Source: JAVVXB01 sp036651815
GTDB taxonomy: Bacteria; Bacillota; Clostridia; Christensenellales; CAG-138
Direction: 5' to 3'
DNA length: 64,000 nucleotides
Assembly (NCBI GenBank): GCA_036651815.1
Contig: JAVVXB010000011.1
Location: 1-64,000, forward strand
Below are positions 52,196 to 60,856 of this stretch, piece after piece (position 1 is the first letter of the stretch; each line of letters begins with the position of its first letter). The translations under genes were made by a program, and so were the position numbers. The notes beneath the pieces were generated by a model, which searched no databases, was not told where the DNA came from, and saw only the letters and a list, made by a program, of their open reading frames with translations.

Positions 52196-54124
52196 ATGTA
52201 TTCAGTCACTTATAAAAACGAGGGCGGCGGGGAAACAACAATCTTCGCCGCCCTTGGTGAAAATTTACTGGAGCTGTCCAAGAAGGCCAACGTCGCTATC
52301 GATGCGCCATGCTCGGGCAATGGCTCCTGCGGAAAATGCCGCATTAAACTGCTCTCCGGCACGGTTGACTCGGAGCAAACACGCCATCTGTCGGACAATG
52401 AATACGCCGATGGCTGGCGGCTGGCCTGCTTAACCAAGGTTACGGATAACGTGACTGTCCTGGTGCCGGATATCTCAAGCGCCTACAAGAGCCGAATGAA
52501 AGTTGCAGATCTGAGCAGTGGCGCGGAGATTTTGATTTTTGATAGATTGCGTGCGGAACTGCGGCAAGCGGGGCTGTGTTTTAGCAGCGCTATTACTATG
52601 CTTTCACTTACTTTGGATAAACCCACGCTGTCCGACACCATGCCGGATAACGAGCGTATTTGCCGTGCATTGGAACGTGCTCTCTCCGTGCATACGATCC
52701 TTCTCCCCTATTCGGTGCTTCAGAAGCTGCCGGACGTACTGCGAGCAAGTGATTTTTCAGTTCGCTGCGTGATCGAAAAAAACGAAACTGGCGCAACCCT
52801 TCTGGATCTATTGCACATGGATGACCGTATTCCCGTTTGCGGCTTGGCGATAGATATTGGCACCACCAGCGTCACAGGTATTTTGGTCAATCTACAAACA
52901 GGTGAAATTCTATCCAAAGCATCCGCTGGCAATGGACAGATTCGCTATGGGGCAGATGTCATCAACCGTATTGTGGAACAACAGAAAAACGGCGGAAAGG
53001 ATCATCTGCAAACCGCGATTATAGAGGAAACGCTTCTGCCTATGCTCAAGAATCTCTATCAGGCAGCAAACGTGCCCTCTGACCATGTCTATCATGGTTG
53101 CATTGCCGGCAACACAACCATGGAGCATCTGTTGCTTGGCATCAATGCTAACCCTCTGCGAATAGAACCCTATATTCCTACGTTCTTTGCCTGCGCCCCT
53201 ATATCAGCGCAAGTGCTACGTCTGCCCGCAAGTGAGGCCGCTACCATCACCCTGGCGCCCAATATTGGAAGCTATGTAGGCGGCGATATCACGGCGGGCA
53301 CATTGGCAAGTCTCATCTGGCATCGGCAGGAACTTTCGTTGTTCATCGATCTCGGAACAAACGGTGAGTTGGTGTTCGGCAACAAAGAATTTCTCATGAG
53401 TTGCGCCTGTTCAGCTGGGCCTGCGTTCGAAGGCGGCGATATCAGTTGCGGCATGCGCGCGACCGATGGCGCCATCGAGGCTCTCCAGATTGATGCGGTT
53501 TCCATGGAACCGACACTGAGCGTCATTGGCGGCGGTCGACCCATCGGTCTATGTGGCAGCGGCATCATCGATTGTATTGCAGAGCTGTTTACAGCAGGGA
53601 TCATCAATGCAAGGGGTCAGTTTGTGCGCGAAGGTGCGCGAATCATGATTGACGAACATGGCTCAGCCTGCTATGTGGTTGCAAATCGCGATTGTACGGG
53701 CAGTCCGCGGGCTGTAACAATTACCGAAGTGGACATCGACAACTTCATCCGCGCAAAAGGCGCGATCTTTTCCGCTATACAGACGATGCTTAATTCACTG
53801 GATATGGATGTATCGGTCATTGATCGTGTGTATGTAGCCGGGGGAATTGGCAGCGGAATCAACATGGAAAACGCGGTGCGCATCGGCATGTTTCCGGATA
53901 TTGCCCGGGAAAAGTTTCACTACATCGGTAACTCCTCACTTATCGGCGCTTACGCCATGCTGATGAGTATGGATGCCAGGCAAAAACTTTCGGAGGTTGC
54001 GCGCAGTATGACCTATCTAGAGTTGAGTACCGAGCCACACTATATGGATGCATTTGTAGCCGCATGCTTTTTGCCGCATACTGATATGCACCTATTCCCC
54101 TCTGTGAAAGGAGTCGAACGTTAA
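52196..54124 (+). CDS. acsV: Corrinoid activation protein of the Wood-Ljungdahl cluster (AcsV/RACo)
   Basis: 642 residues. The N-terminal [2Fe-2S] domain has Cys39, Cys45, Cys48 and Cys78. The ASKHA part begins near residue 215 with CGLAIDIGTTSVTGILVNLQ and has SLFIDLGTNGELVFGN, IGLCGSGIIDCIAEL and RVYVAGGIGSGINM. It reactivates the Co(II) form of AcsCD using ATP and low-potential electrons. It is only distantly similar to the paralogue at 41938, so each probably serves its own corrinoid protein. It is encoded 26 bases after acsB and 1 base before the DUF3786 gene. Confidence 0.9.
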   Translation: MYSVTYKNEGGGETTIFAALGENLLELSKKANVAIDAPCSGNGSCGKCRIKLLSGTVDSEQTRHLSDNEYADGWRLACLTKVTDNVTVLVPDISSAYKSRMKVADLSSGAEILIFDRLRAELRQAGLCFSSAITMLSLTLDKPTLSDTMPDNERICRALERALSVHTILLPYSVLQKLPDVLRASDFSVRCVIEKNETGATLLDLLHMDDRIPVCGLAIDIGTTSVTGILVNLQTGEILSKASAGNGQIRYGADVINRIVEQQKNGGKDHLQTAIIEETLLPMLKNLYQAANVPSDHVYHGCIAGNTTMEHLLLGINANPLRIEPYIPTFFACAPISAQVLRLPASEAATITLAPNIGSYVGGDITAGTLASLIWHRQELSLFIDLGTNGELVFGNKEFLMSCACSAGPAFEGGDISCGMRATDGAIEALQIDAVSMEPTLSVIGGGRPIGLCGSGIIDCIAELFTAGIINARGQFVREGARIMIDEHGSACYVVANRDCTGSPRAVTITEVDIDNFIRAKGAIFSAIQTMLNSLDMDVSVIDRVYVAGGIGSGINMENAVRIGMFPDIAREKFHYIGNSSLIGAYAMLMSMDARQKLSEVARSMTYLELSTEPHYMDAFVAACFLPHTDMHLFPSVKGVER

Positions 54125-54125
54125 T

Positions 54126-54800
54126 ATGGAACAAAGTCACATAAATCCAGTGAATCACAAGGACGAAATTCCTATGCAATATTATGCAACCCGTTTTCAA
54201 GATGCGGCTCCCCTCACAATCGCCGCGCGTTGCAACGTCCCGTATGATCCCATTACGCAGACTTTTTCGCTGACACTGATCGGTCGTACCTTGCGTGTTG
54301 CATGGCCAAACTTCGCATTGCTGAACGCCGATGGTACGCCCGTTGCAGATGTCTGCGCACGCACCAGCGCTGCGGCAAAGCTGCTCTTGATCCGTTACCT
54401 GCTGGAGGGAAGGGATGTTTCCGGCACAGGCAAATATCTGGCCTATCGGGAAATGCCGTGGGGCGATGTTTATCAGGCGAATTTTCAAGGGCGCTGTATT
54501 CAGCGACTTGCATTTTCATTCGGGCATAAACTATCTCAATTTGCTGCGGCCATGGAGCAGTTGGGTGCTGAAAAAATACGCTTTGGTGACATTGGTTTTG
54601 ATATTCAGTTCTTGAATTGTCACCGATTGCGGCTTGCACTCTGGGCAGGTGACGAGGAATTTCCTCCTTCCTCTCAAATCCTATTTTCGGATGATTTTCC
54701 ATTTGCGTTCTCCGCAGAGGATATGGCGGTTGTCGGCGATGTGATCATCAGTACTGTCAAAGAGATGGTTGAATCGGTCACAATGGTAGACAAATGTTGA
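54126..54800 (+). CDS. DUF3786 protein
   Basis: 224 residues. The DUF3786 text is clear: LLIRYLLEGRDVSGTGKYLA, YREMPWGDVYQANFQGRC and LALWAGDEEFPPSSQILF, with FGDIGFDIQFL before the last. The family is common in anaerobes with corrinoid methyltransferases and often sits at the end of acs operons; its role is unknown. An in-frame ATG at 54174 (MQYYATRF) is an alternative start. A rho-independent terminator follows at 54911. Confidence 0.85.
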   Translation: MEQSHINPVNHKDEIPMQYYATRFQDAAPLTIAARCNVPYDPITQTFSLTLIGRTLRVAWPNFALLNADGTPVADVCARTSAAAKLLLIRYLLEGRDVSGTGKYLAYREMPWGDVYQANFQGRCIQRLAFSFGHKLSQFAAAMEQLGAEKIRFGDIGFDIQFLNCHRLRLALWAGDEEFPPSSQILFSDDFPFAFSAEDMAVVGDVIISTVKEMVESVTMVDKC

Positions 54801-54910
54801 TATTGATCATATCATGTTATTTTTTTGTTTAAACCTACCAACTTGGCAACAATCGTATTTTAAGAGATATTAACGAACTTTTTCATATTTATCAGAAGAA
54901 TAATCCATTA

Positions 54911-54940
54911 AACCTGTTGTTTCCAACAGGTTTTGTGTTA
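54911..54940 (+). terminator. Terminator of the acs operon
   Basis: Stem AACCTGTTG (54911-54919) with CAACAGGTT (54924-54932), loop of 4, followed by a T-rich tail. It separates the acs operon from the riboswitch-controlled folate operon. Confidence 0.75.
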
Positions 54941-55013
54941 TACTTCTGTGGGTGTTATTTTAAAACATTCTGAACCATGTTTCTTATGTTGTTCTTTCCA
55001 TGAAAAGCAACAG

Positions 55014-55127
55014 CACGTAGAGTAGATATTGTGCGTTAAGTGGCTACGGATGGGAAGTCGCCGTTGCACGAAAAACGCAGGCTCGCAAGAGCCAGGCGTT
55101 TGCGGTACAGTATCGCGTCCGCTACTG
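55014..55127 (+). ncRNA. Tetrahydrofolate (THF) riboswitch
   Basis: The THF-I consensus is recognisable: GAGTAGAT (55020-55027), GCGTTAAG (55033-55040), GGATGGGAAGTCG (55048-55060) and the closing GCGTCCGCTAC (55115-55125). Helices fit: GTAG/CTAC closes the element, GATATTGT (55025-55032) pairs with ACAGTATC (55107-55114), and an internal GCTC-GCAA-GAGC hairpin lies near 55081-55092. It stands about 80 bases before a folate-transporter fusion gene, the expected target, and would turn expression down when reduced folate is abundant. Confidence 0.88.
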
Positions 55128-55204
55128 CACGAAAGCTGAGCGCCCAAATTGCTAAGCATGACGGCCTCTTATCCGTGTAGTATCAGGGAGAGGAGGATGT
55201 GTAA

Positions 55205-57028
55205 ATGAAAAAAATCACCACTAAAATGCTTGTACTGTGCGCGATGTTTATTGCGTTGCAGGTAGTCCTGTCGAAGTTCCTCATGGTGCAATTAACGCCA
55301 TCCATCCGGCTGTCCATTGACAGCGTACCTATTCTTTTGGCAGGTCTGTGGTTTGGGCCATTTGTTGGTGGAATTGTCGGTGGCTTTGCTGATATTCTTG
55401 GCACCATTCTGTTTCCAACAGCTGGGGCCTATTATCCGCCGCTGACATTGGGCTATATTCTTATTGGTATCTTGTCTGGTTTGCTTCGAAAACGAATTAA
55501 GTCCGATGTATCAATCCGGCGTATTGCCACCATCATACTGCCTAGTGAAATCATTGGATCTCTGCTTTGGAAGAGTCTTGCACTCTCCTGGTTGGTTGGT
55601 ATTCCATTTACCGGGATACTGGCCATGCGTATCCTTCCAACGCTCAGCATTGCCATGCTAAACACACTGCTTGTATATTGCATCCACCGGTTTATCGGCA
55701 CCCGCATCCTTGCCAAACCTGTTGCAGCAACTATCGAAAAGTCCCCATCTACCCATGCCATGACCTATGCTGAGGCACTCGATTATATTCATCACGTAAC
55801 TTGGCGCGGCAGTAATCTAGGCCTTGAGCGCACTCGTGAGTTGCTTGACCGCGTAGGTCACCCTGAAAAAGGTATGAAAATTATCCATGTTGCCGGCACG
55901 AACGGAAAAGGTTCAACCGTAGTGATGCTCAGTGCGATTTTACAGCAGTCAGGCTACAAAGTAGGTATGTATACCTCCCCGTATATCAACCGTTTTAACG
56001 AACGTATGGCCATTAATGGTGAGCCCATTGCGGACGATGAATTGGCCATGCTAACCGAGCAATTGAAGCCCGCCGCAGATGTAATGGCAGATCATCCAAC
56101 CGAATTTGAGCTCATCACGGTGATTGCCCTGCAATTTTTTCAACGTCATGACTGCGATATTGTCGTGTTGGAGGTCGGAATGGGCGGTGAGCTGGACAGT
56201 ACCAACGTGATTGATGTGCCGGAACTTGCCATTATTACAAACATTGGGTTAGATCATACACGAGAACTTGGTCCCACCATAACCGATATCGCAAACGCAA
56301 AAGCGGGCATCATCAAAGAGGGCGGCGATGTCGTTATTTATGGCCTGAATGAGGAAGCTGATGCAGTATTTTTCAAAACATGTGAACTGCGCCACGCGCA
56401 CCTTGTTGTGACCGACCATACACAGATTCACAATGTATCGGTGTCCCTGGATCATTTGACGTTTGATTTTGGAGAATATAAGGCGCTGAATTGCGGATTG
56501 ATCGGCAGTTATCAGGTTCATAACGCTGCGGTTGTACTGACCGCTGTGGAGTTGCTACGTAAAAAAGGTTGGCAGCTGGCTGAGGCGGCCGTGCGCGCAG
56601 GACTTTCCGGTGTAAAGTGGCCAGCCCGATTTGAAATTTTACAACGGAATCCTCTGTTCATCGCCGACGGCGGACATAATCCACAAGGCATTGAAGCAGC
56701 GATCGATAGCATCCGCATGCATTTCCCCGATCGAAAATTAGTGTTCCTCCTCGGTATTATGGCCGACAAAGATATTCCACATATGATCGAACAACTTGGC
56801 CCTGTGGCCAAAGAATTCATTACGGTTACTCCAGACAACCCACGCGCAATGCCTGCAGAAGAGCTTGCGGTGCGCCTTTTCGAGCTTGGTTACACAGCTT
56901 CTGCCTGTGAAAACGTGAAGGAAGGCGTTTTGAAATCAATTCAGACCGCTGGAGAAAATGGGATTGTTTGTGCACTTGGTTCCCTGTATATGCTGGGAGA
57001 CGTTCGCGCCTGCCTGCATGTGAAATAA
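55205..57028 (+). CDS. Fusion of folate ECF transporter S component (FolT) and folylpolyglutamate synthase (FolC)
   Basis: 607 residues. Residues 1-165 have five to six membrane helices with the ECF S-component text SIRLSIDSVPILLAGLWFGP and GGFADILGTILFPTAGAY, typical of FolT. After a linker of about 25 residues, residues 190-607 are a full FolC: GLERTRELLDRVGHPEKGMK, HVAGTNGKGSTVVML (P-loop), YTSPYINRFNERM, VVLEVGMGGELDSTN, IGSYQVHNAAVVL and FIADGGHNPQG. The protein could trap imported folate at once by glutamylation. No stop or frameshift separates the parts. GGAGAGGAGG precedes the ATG. Confidence 0.92.
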   Translation: MKKITTKMLVLCAMFIALQVVLSKFLMVQLTPSIRLSIDSVPILLAGLWFGPFVGGIVGGFADILGTILFPTAGAYYPPLTLGYILIGILSGLLRKRIKSDVSIRRIATIILPSEIIGSLLWKSLALSWLVGIPFTGILAMRILPTLSIAMLNTLLVYCIHRFIGTRILAKPVAATIEKSPSTHAMTYAEALDYIHHVTWRGSNLGLERTRELLDRVGHPEKGMKIIHVAGTNGKGSTVVMLSAILQQSGYKVGMYTSPYINRFNERMAINGEPIADDELAMLTEQLKPAADVMADHPTEFELITVIALQFFQRHDCDIVVLEVGMGGELDSTNVIDVPELAIITNIGLDHTRELGPTITDIANAKAGIIKEGGDVVIYGLNEEADAVFFKTCELRHAHLVVTDHTQIHNVSVSLDHLTFDFGEYKALNCGLIGSYQVHNAAVVLTAVELLRKKGWQLAEAAVRAGLSGVKWPARFEILQRNPLFIADGGHNPQGIEAAIDSIRMHFPDRKLVFLLGIMADKDIPHMIEQLGPVAKEFITVTPDNPRAMPAEELAVRLFELGYTASACENVKEGVLKSIQTAGENGIVCALGSLYMLGDVRACLHVK

Positions 57029-57063
57029 GCCGCAAGGCAACAATAGTAAAATGGAGGTACACG

Positions 57064-58737
57064 ATGAGCTACAAATCAGACATTGAAATTGCACAAGAAA
57101 CAGAAATGCTTTCCATCACTGAGATTGCAAAAGCAGCCGGCATTGATGAAAAGTACTTGGAGATGTATGGGCGTTATAAGGCAAAACTGGACTACAGCCT
57201 TTTGAAAGAATCCGATCGCAAAGATGGTAAGCTGGTTCTTGTCACTGCCATTACACCTACGCCTGCCGGCGAAGGCAAAACCACCACGACGGTTGGTCTC
57301 GCAGATGGTCTTAAACTGATCGGGAAGAATGTCATGGTCGCTCTGCGCGAACCTTCCCTCGGGCCGGTATTTGGTGTCAAGGGCGGCGCAGCTGGCGGTG
57401 GCTATGCGCAGGTTGTCCCCATGGAGGATATCAACCTGCATTTTACCGGTGACTTTCACGCAATCGGAGCTGCTAACAATCTACTTGCCGCCATGCTTGA
57501 CAACCACATCTATCAGGGCAACAGTCTGAATATCGATCCAAGACGCATCACATGGCGCCGTTGTGTCGATATGAACGACCGTCAGCTTCGCTTCGTCACG
57601 GACGGTCTTGGCGGTCGCACCAACGGCGTGCCGCGTGAAGATGGCTATGACATCACCGTTGCAAGCGAAATCATGGCAGTTCTCTGTCTGTCCAGTGATA
57701 TCAATGATCTAAAGGCTCGCCTTGGCCGCCTGATCGTTGGTTATACCTATGAGGAAAAGCCAGTCACCGCAGGCGATCTGCATGCCGCAGGCGCCATGGC
57801 TGCGCTGCTCAAGGACGCGCTCAAGCCGAATCTCGTGCAGACGCTTGAGCACACACCTGCGTTTGTCCACGGTGGACCGTTCGCCAACATCGCTCACGGC
57901 TGCAACTCGGTAACCGCCACCAAGATGTCCATGAAGTTGGCAGATTACACCATTACGGAAGCCGGTTTCGGCGCTGATCTCGGCGCAGAAAAGTTCCTTG
58001 ATATCAAGTGCCGTATGGCCGGTCTTAAGCCGGATGCAGTCGTTATGGTTGCCACCGTTCGCGCACTCAAACTTCACGGTGGCGTACCGAAGGCTGATTT
58101 GAACAACGAAAACTTAACGGCCCTTGAAAAAGGGTTACCCAACCTGCTTCAACATGTGCAGAACATAACGGATGTTTACAAACTCCCCTGCGTAGTCGCC
58201 ATCAACCGCTTCCCAACTGATTCCGAAGCCGAACTTAAGCTGGTCGAGGACAAGTGCAAAAAATTGGGTGTCAACGTGGCTCTGTCAGAAGTTTGGGGCA
58301 AGGGCGGCAAAGGTGGTATCGAGCTGGCCAAAGAGGTTGTGCGTCTGTGCGACATGCCGAACAACTTCTCCTTTAGCTATGAGTTGGATGGTTCCATTGA
58401 AGACAAGATCACTGCTATCGTAAAGAAAGTCTATCATGGCGATGATGTAATTCTTGCGCCTTTAGCCAAGAAGCAGGCGGAAACGCTGACTGCGCTCGGC
58501 CTTGGAAATCTGCCAATCTGCATGGCCAAGACCCAGTACAGCTTCTCTGATAATCCAGCGCTGTTGGGTGCGCCAAAGGGCTTCACCGTCAATGTGCGCA
58601 GCCTCAAGGTCAGCGCAGGCGCCGGCTTTATCGTTGCCTTGACCGGCGATATTATGACGATGCCTGGCCTACCCAAGGTTCCGGCAGCGGAACGTATCGA
58701 TGTGGACGAAACCGGTAAGATTTCCGGTTTGTTCTAA
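57064..58737 (+). CDS. fhs: Formate-tetrahydrofolate ligase
   Basis: 557 residues from ATG 57064 behind a GGAGG site; the longer frame upstream overlaps folC. Fhs makes 10-formyl-THF from formate and ATP in the methyl branch. The P-loop TPTPAGEGKTTTTVGLADGL (about residues 64-83), REPSLGPVFGVKGGAAGGGY and the FTGDFHAIGAANNLLAAML block are conserved. The length is standard. It lies 35 bases after the fusion gene, with fchA 13 bases after it. Confidence 0.96.
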   Translation: MSYKSDIEIAQETEMLSITEIAKAAGIDEKYLEMYGRYKAKLDYSLLKESDRKDGKLVLVTAITPTPAGEGKTTTTVGLADGLKLIGKNVMVALREPSLGPVFGVKGGAAGGGYAQVVPMEDINLHFTGDFHAIGAANNLLAAMLDNHIYQGNSLNIDPRRITWRRCVDMNDRQLRFVTDGLGGRTNGVPREDGYDITVASEIMAVLCLSSDINDLKARLGRLIVGYTYEEKPVTAGDLHAAGAMAALLKDALKPNLVQTLEHTPAFVHGGPFANIAHGCNSVTATKMSMKLADYTITEAGFGADLGAEKFLDIKCRMAGLKPDAVVMVATVRALKLHGGVPKADLNNENLTALEKGLPNLLQHVQNITDVYKLPCVVAINRFPTDSEAELKLVEDKCKKLGVNVALSEVWGKGGKGGIELAKEVVRLCDMPNNFSFSYELDGSIEDKITAIVKKVYHGDDVILAPLAKKQAETLTALGLGNLPICMAKTQYSFSDNPALLGAPKGFTVNVRSLKVSAGAGFIVALTGDIMTMPGLPKVPAAERIDVDETGKISGLF

Positions 58738-58750
58738 GGGAGTAAAACAA

Positions 58751-59380
58751 ATGGAGTTCAAGACCCTGACAATCGAGGCATTCACGGATATACTTGCCAG
58801 CAAAGATGCTGTTCCCGGCGGCGGCGGTGCCAGCGCACTCGTCGGCGCGGTTGGAATTGCACTTGGTAACATGGTTGGTTCTTTAACCATCGGTAAGAAA
58901 AAATATGCTGATGTGGAACCTGAGATCATTGGTCTCATGACGGAATCCGCCAAACTACAAGCAAAATTACTCACACTGATGGATGAGGATGCCATGGCTT
59001 TTTCCCCATTAGCCAAGGCATATGGCCTGCCAAAGGACACAGAAGATCAGCGCGTTGAAAAGGCCAAGATTATGGAAACAGCGCTACGCACTGCAACCCA
59101 AGTTCCGCTGACCATTATGGAAGTCTGCTGTCAAGCGCTGGATCTGATCGCTGTGTTTGCAGAAAAAGGCAGCACATTGGCCATAAGCGATGCTGGTGTC
59201 GGTGCAACCGTCTGTCGCGCAGCGTTAGAAGGCGCGAGCCTGAATGTGTTTATCAATACAAAATCCATGCAGGATCGTGCATACGCGGAAACGATTAACG
59301 CGCGTGCCAACCAAATGCTTCATAATTATGTGAAGCAGGCCGAAGCAATCTTTGATGATGTGCGCGGTCGGTTCAACTGA
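58751..59380 (+). CDS. fchA: Methenyltetrahydrofolate cyclohydrolase (FchA type)
   Basis: 209 residues of the formiminotransferase-cyclodeaminase-like family, using ATG 58751. Family marks are LASKDAVPGGGGASALVGAV, GNMVGSLTIGKKKY and ALRTATQVPLTIMEVCCQAL. It converts 5,10-methenyl-THF and 10-formyl-THF. Its presence matters because the FolD next door lacks key cyclohydrolase residues. An AAGGGAG site lies in the short space after fhs. Confidence 0.93.
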   Translation: MEFKTLTIEAFTDILASKDAVPGGGGASALVGAVGIALGNMVGSLTIGKKKYADVEPEIIGLMTESAKLQAKLLTLMDEDAMAFSPLAKAYGLPKDTEDQRVEKAKIMETALRTATQVPLTIMEVCCQALDLIAVFAEKGSTLAISDAGVGATVCRAALEGASLNVFINTKSMQDRAYAETINARANQMLHNYVKQAEAIFDDVRGRFN

Positions 59381-59395
59381 GGAGGGCACACTAGA

Positions 59396-60244
59396 ATGTC
59401 ACAATTACTCAAAGGCGCGGAAGTAACCGCCATCCTGAATGAGAATCTGAAAGCACGCATAAGTACGCTTCAGAAATTTGGCCTCTCCCCCACGCTTGCC
59501 ATTGTCCGCGTGGGGGAACGCGAGGACGATCTTTCCTATGAACGCGGTGCGGTCAAGCGCTGCGAAACCATAGGTGTAAAAGTGCAGAAGTTCGTATTAC
59601 CTGCCGATGTACCACAGAGCGAACTCATGGCAACCATCGAACAACTCAATCGCGACAAGTATATCCACGGAGTGCTGATCTTTCGTCCACTACCAAAGCA
59701 TCTAGATGACGAAGCCGTGCGTGCAGCGCTGGCTCCTCAAAAGGATGTCGATGGCATTACGGACGGCTCACTTGTTGGCGTATTCACTGACACTGCGCAG
59801 GGCTTCCCGCCCTGCACGGCGCAGGCTTGCATGGAGATTTTGGATCACTTCAAAGTCGACTGCAAAGGAAAAAAAGCTGTGGTCATTGGCCGTTCACTAG
59901 TCGTTGGCAAGCCTGCAGCCATGATGCTGCTCAAGCGCAACGCCACCGTCACCGTCTGCCATACACGCACCGTTGATATGCCATCAGTCACACGCGAAGC
60001 GGATATTTTAATTGTCGCCGCAGGCCGCGCAGGCATCATTGGCAAGGACTATGTCTCTCCTGGTCAGATCGTTGTGGACGTAGGCATCCATATGAATGAC
60101 GACGGGAAGCTCTGCGGTGACGTAGCCTTTTCTGAAGTGGAGCCGATCGTATCAGCGCTTACACCCGTTCCCGGCGGTGTCGGCACCGTGACCACAAGCG
60201 TACTTGTTTCTCACGTTGTTGAAGCCGCAGAACGTTGCCTATAA
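59396..60244 (+). CDS. folD: Methylenetetrahydrofolate dehydrogenase FolD, cyclohydrolase residues altered
   Basis: 282 residues. The Rossmann part is normal: VIGRSLVVGKPAAMMLLKRN, CHTRTV, DVGIH and TPVPGGVGTVTTSVL. KDVDGIT with the conserved Asp is present. At the catalytic Tyr-x-x-x-Lys motif it reads Tyr48-Glu-Arg-Gly-Ala52, so the Lys essential for cyclohydrolase activity in bifunctional FolD is Ala. The VQLPLP block reads FRPLP, losing the partner Gln. This suggests a mainly dehydrogenase-only enzyme that relies on FchA upstream. It ends the operon; a terminator is at 60349. Confidence 0.93.
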   Translation: MSQLLKGAEVTAILNENLKARISTLQKFGLSPTLAIVRVGEREDDLSYERGAVKRCETIGVKVQKFVLPADVPQSELMATIEQLNRDKYIHGVLIFRPLPKHLDDEAVRAALAPQKDVDGITDGSLVGVFTDTAQGFPPCTAQACMEILDHFKVDCKGKKAVVIGRSLVVGKPAAMMLLKRNATVTVCHTRTVDMPSVTREADILIVAAGRAGIIGKDYVSPGQIVVDVGIHMNDDGKLCGDVAFSEVEPIVSALTPVPGGVGTVTTSVLVSHVVEAAERCL

Positions 60245-60348
60245 TCCCCTCCAACTCTATATAATACACAAGTGCAAAACTAGCCAAGAGGTTGTTTATG
60301 GTTAAATGTCAATCGTTGGGTTAATAAAATACAGACCAAGCAACAGAG

Positions 60349-60382
60349 GGAGCCATTTGCGAAGAAGCCGATGGCTCCTTTA
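60349..60382 (+). terminator. Terminator of the folate/fhs operon
   Basis: GGAGCCAT (60349-60356) pairs with ATGGCTCC (60371-60378) around a 14-base loop, followed by TTTAC. It is about 100 bases past folD. Confidence 0.6.
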
Positions 60383-60705
60383 CATTGGAAGTTTGACGCT
60401 TACGTACCGTCAGGTTACTGCTACGCTTTGTTTTCTGTAGTTCGACGCTCATCGTTCACCTCAGACTCTATTGGAATTCGTTTGATGTCGCAAGATATCT
60501 TGAGACACCTAACCTTTTCCATCTATTGTCTGAGATTACCTCTATGCTGTAAAGACGCTGGTGGAGTTGACGGTTACCGCAGAAGTCGTTTCTTAATGTC
60601 AACCTTTGGGGCAAAAACAATTCTGCGTCACTAGTTTTTGTATAAGGAAATAGACTAAGTCACAGGTGAGGCCATCTTCGAAGAATCAGATAACCCCCGC
60701 TGTTG

Positions 60706-60785
60706 CTTAGTCTATGACGATTGCTCCAATGATTGACATAGAGTCCTTAGTGTATGACTATCACTCTAGCGATTGACATGAATCC
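60706..60785 (+). repeat. Two 40-bp imperfect tandem repeats
   Basis: Copies at 60706-60745 and 60746-60785 share CTTAGT-TATGAC-AT--CTC and GATTGACAT, differing at about a quarter of positions. Only two copies are present. Confidence 0.6.
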
Positions 60786-60856
60786 AAAAGACCCACAGCG
60801 TTTCCATTAGGAGGTTATGAGGACTTTTGATATCGTCATTGTGTGGAATTTTTCTA

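Larger units (their letters stand above)
60245..60856. other. Non-coding region with small diverged repeats
   Basis: Besides the terminator there is a 40-bp tandem pair at 60706-60785 and a loose second copy of the terminator region near 60656-60695 (GAGGCCATCTTCGAAGAA). An 87-codon frame at 60371-60634 lacks a start site and any family resemblance. I see no gene. Confidence 0.5.

Noticed and set aside
60371..60634. 87-codon ORF after folD
   Set aside because: It begins within the terminator stem and has no start site or family resemblance.
60706..60785. CRISPR array
   Set aside because: Only two adjoining imperfect copies without spacers, and no cas genes.
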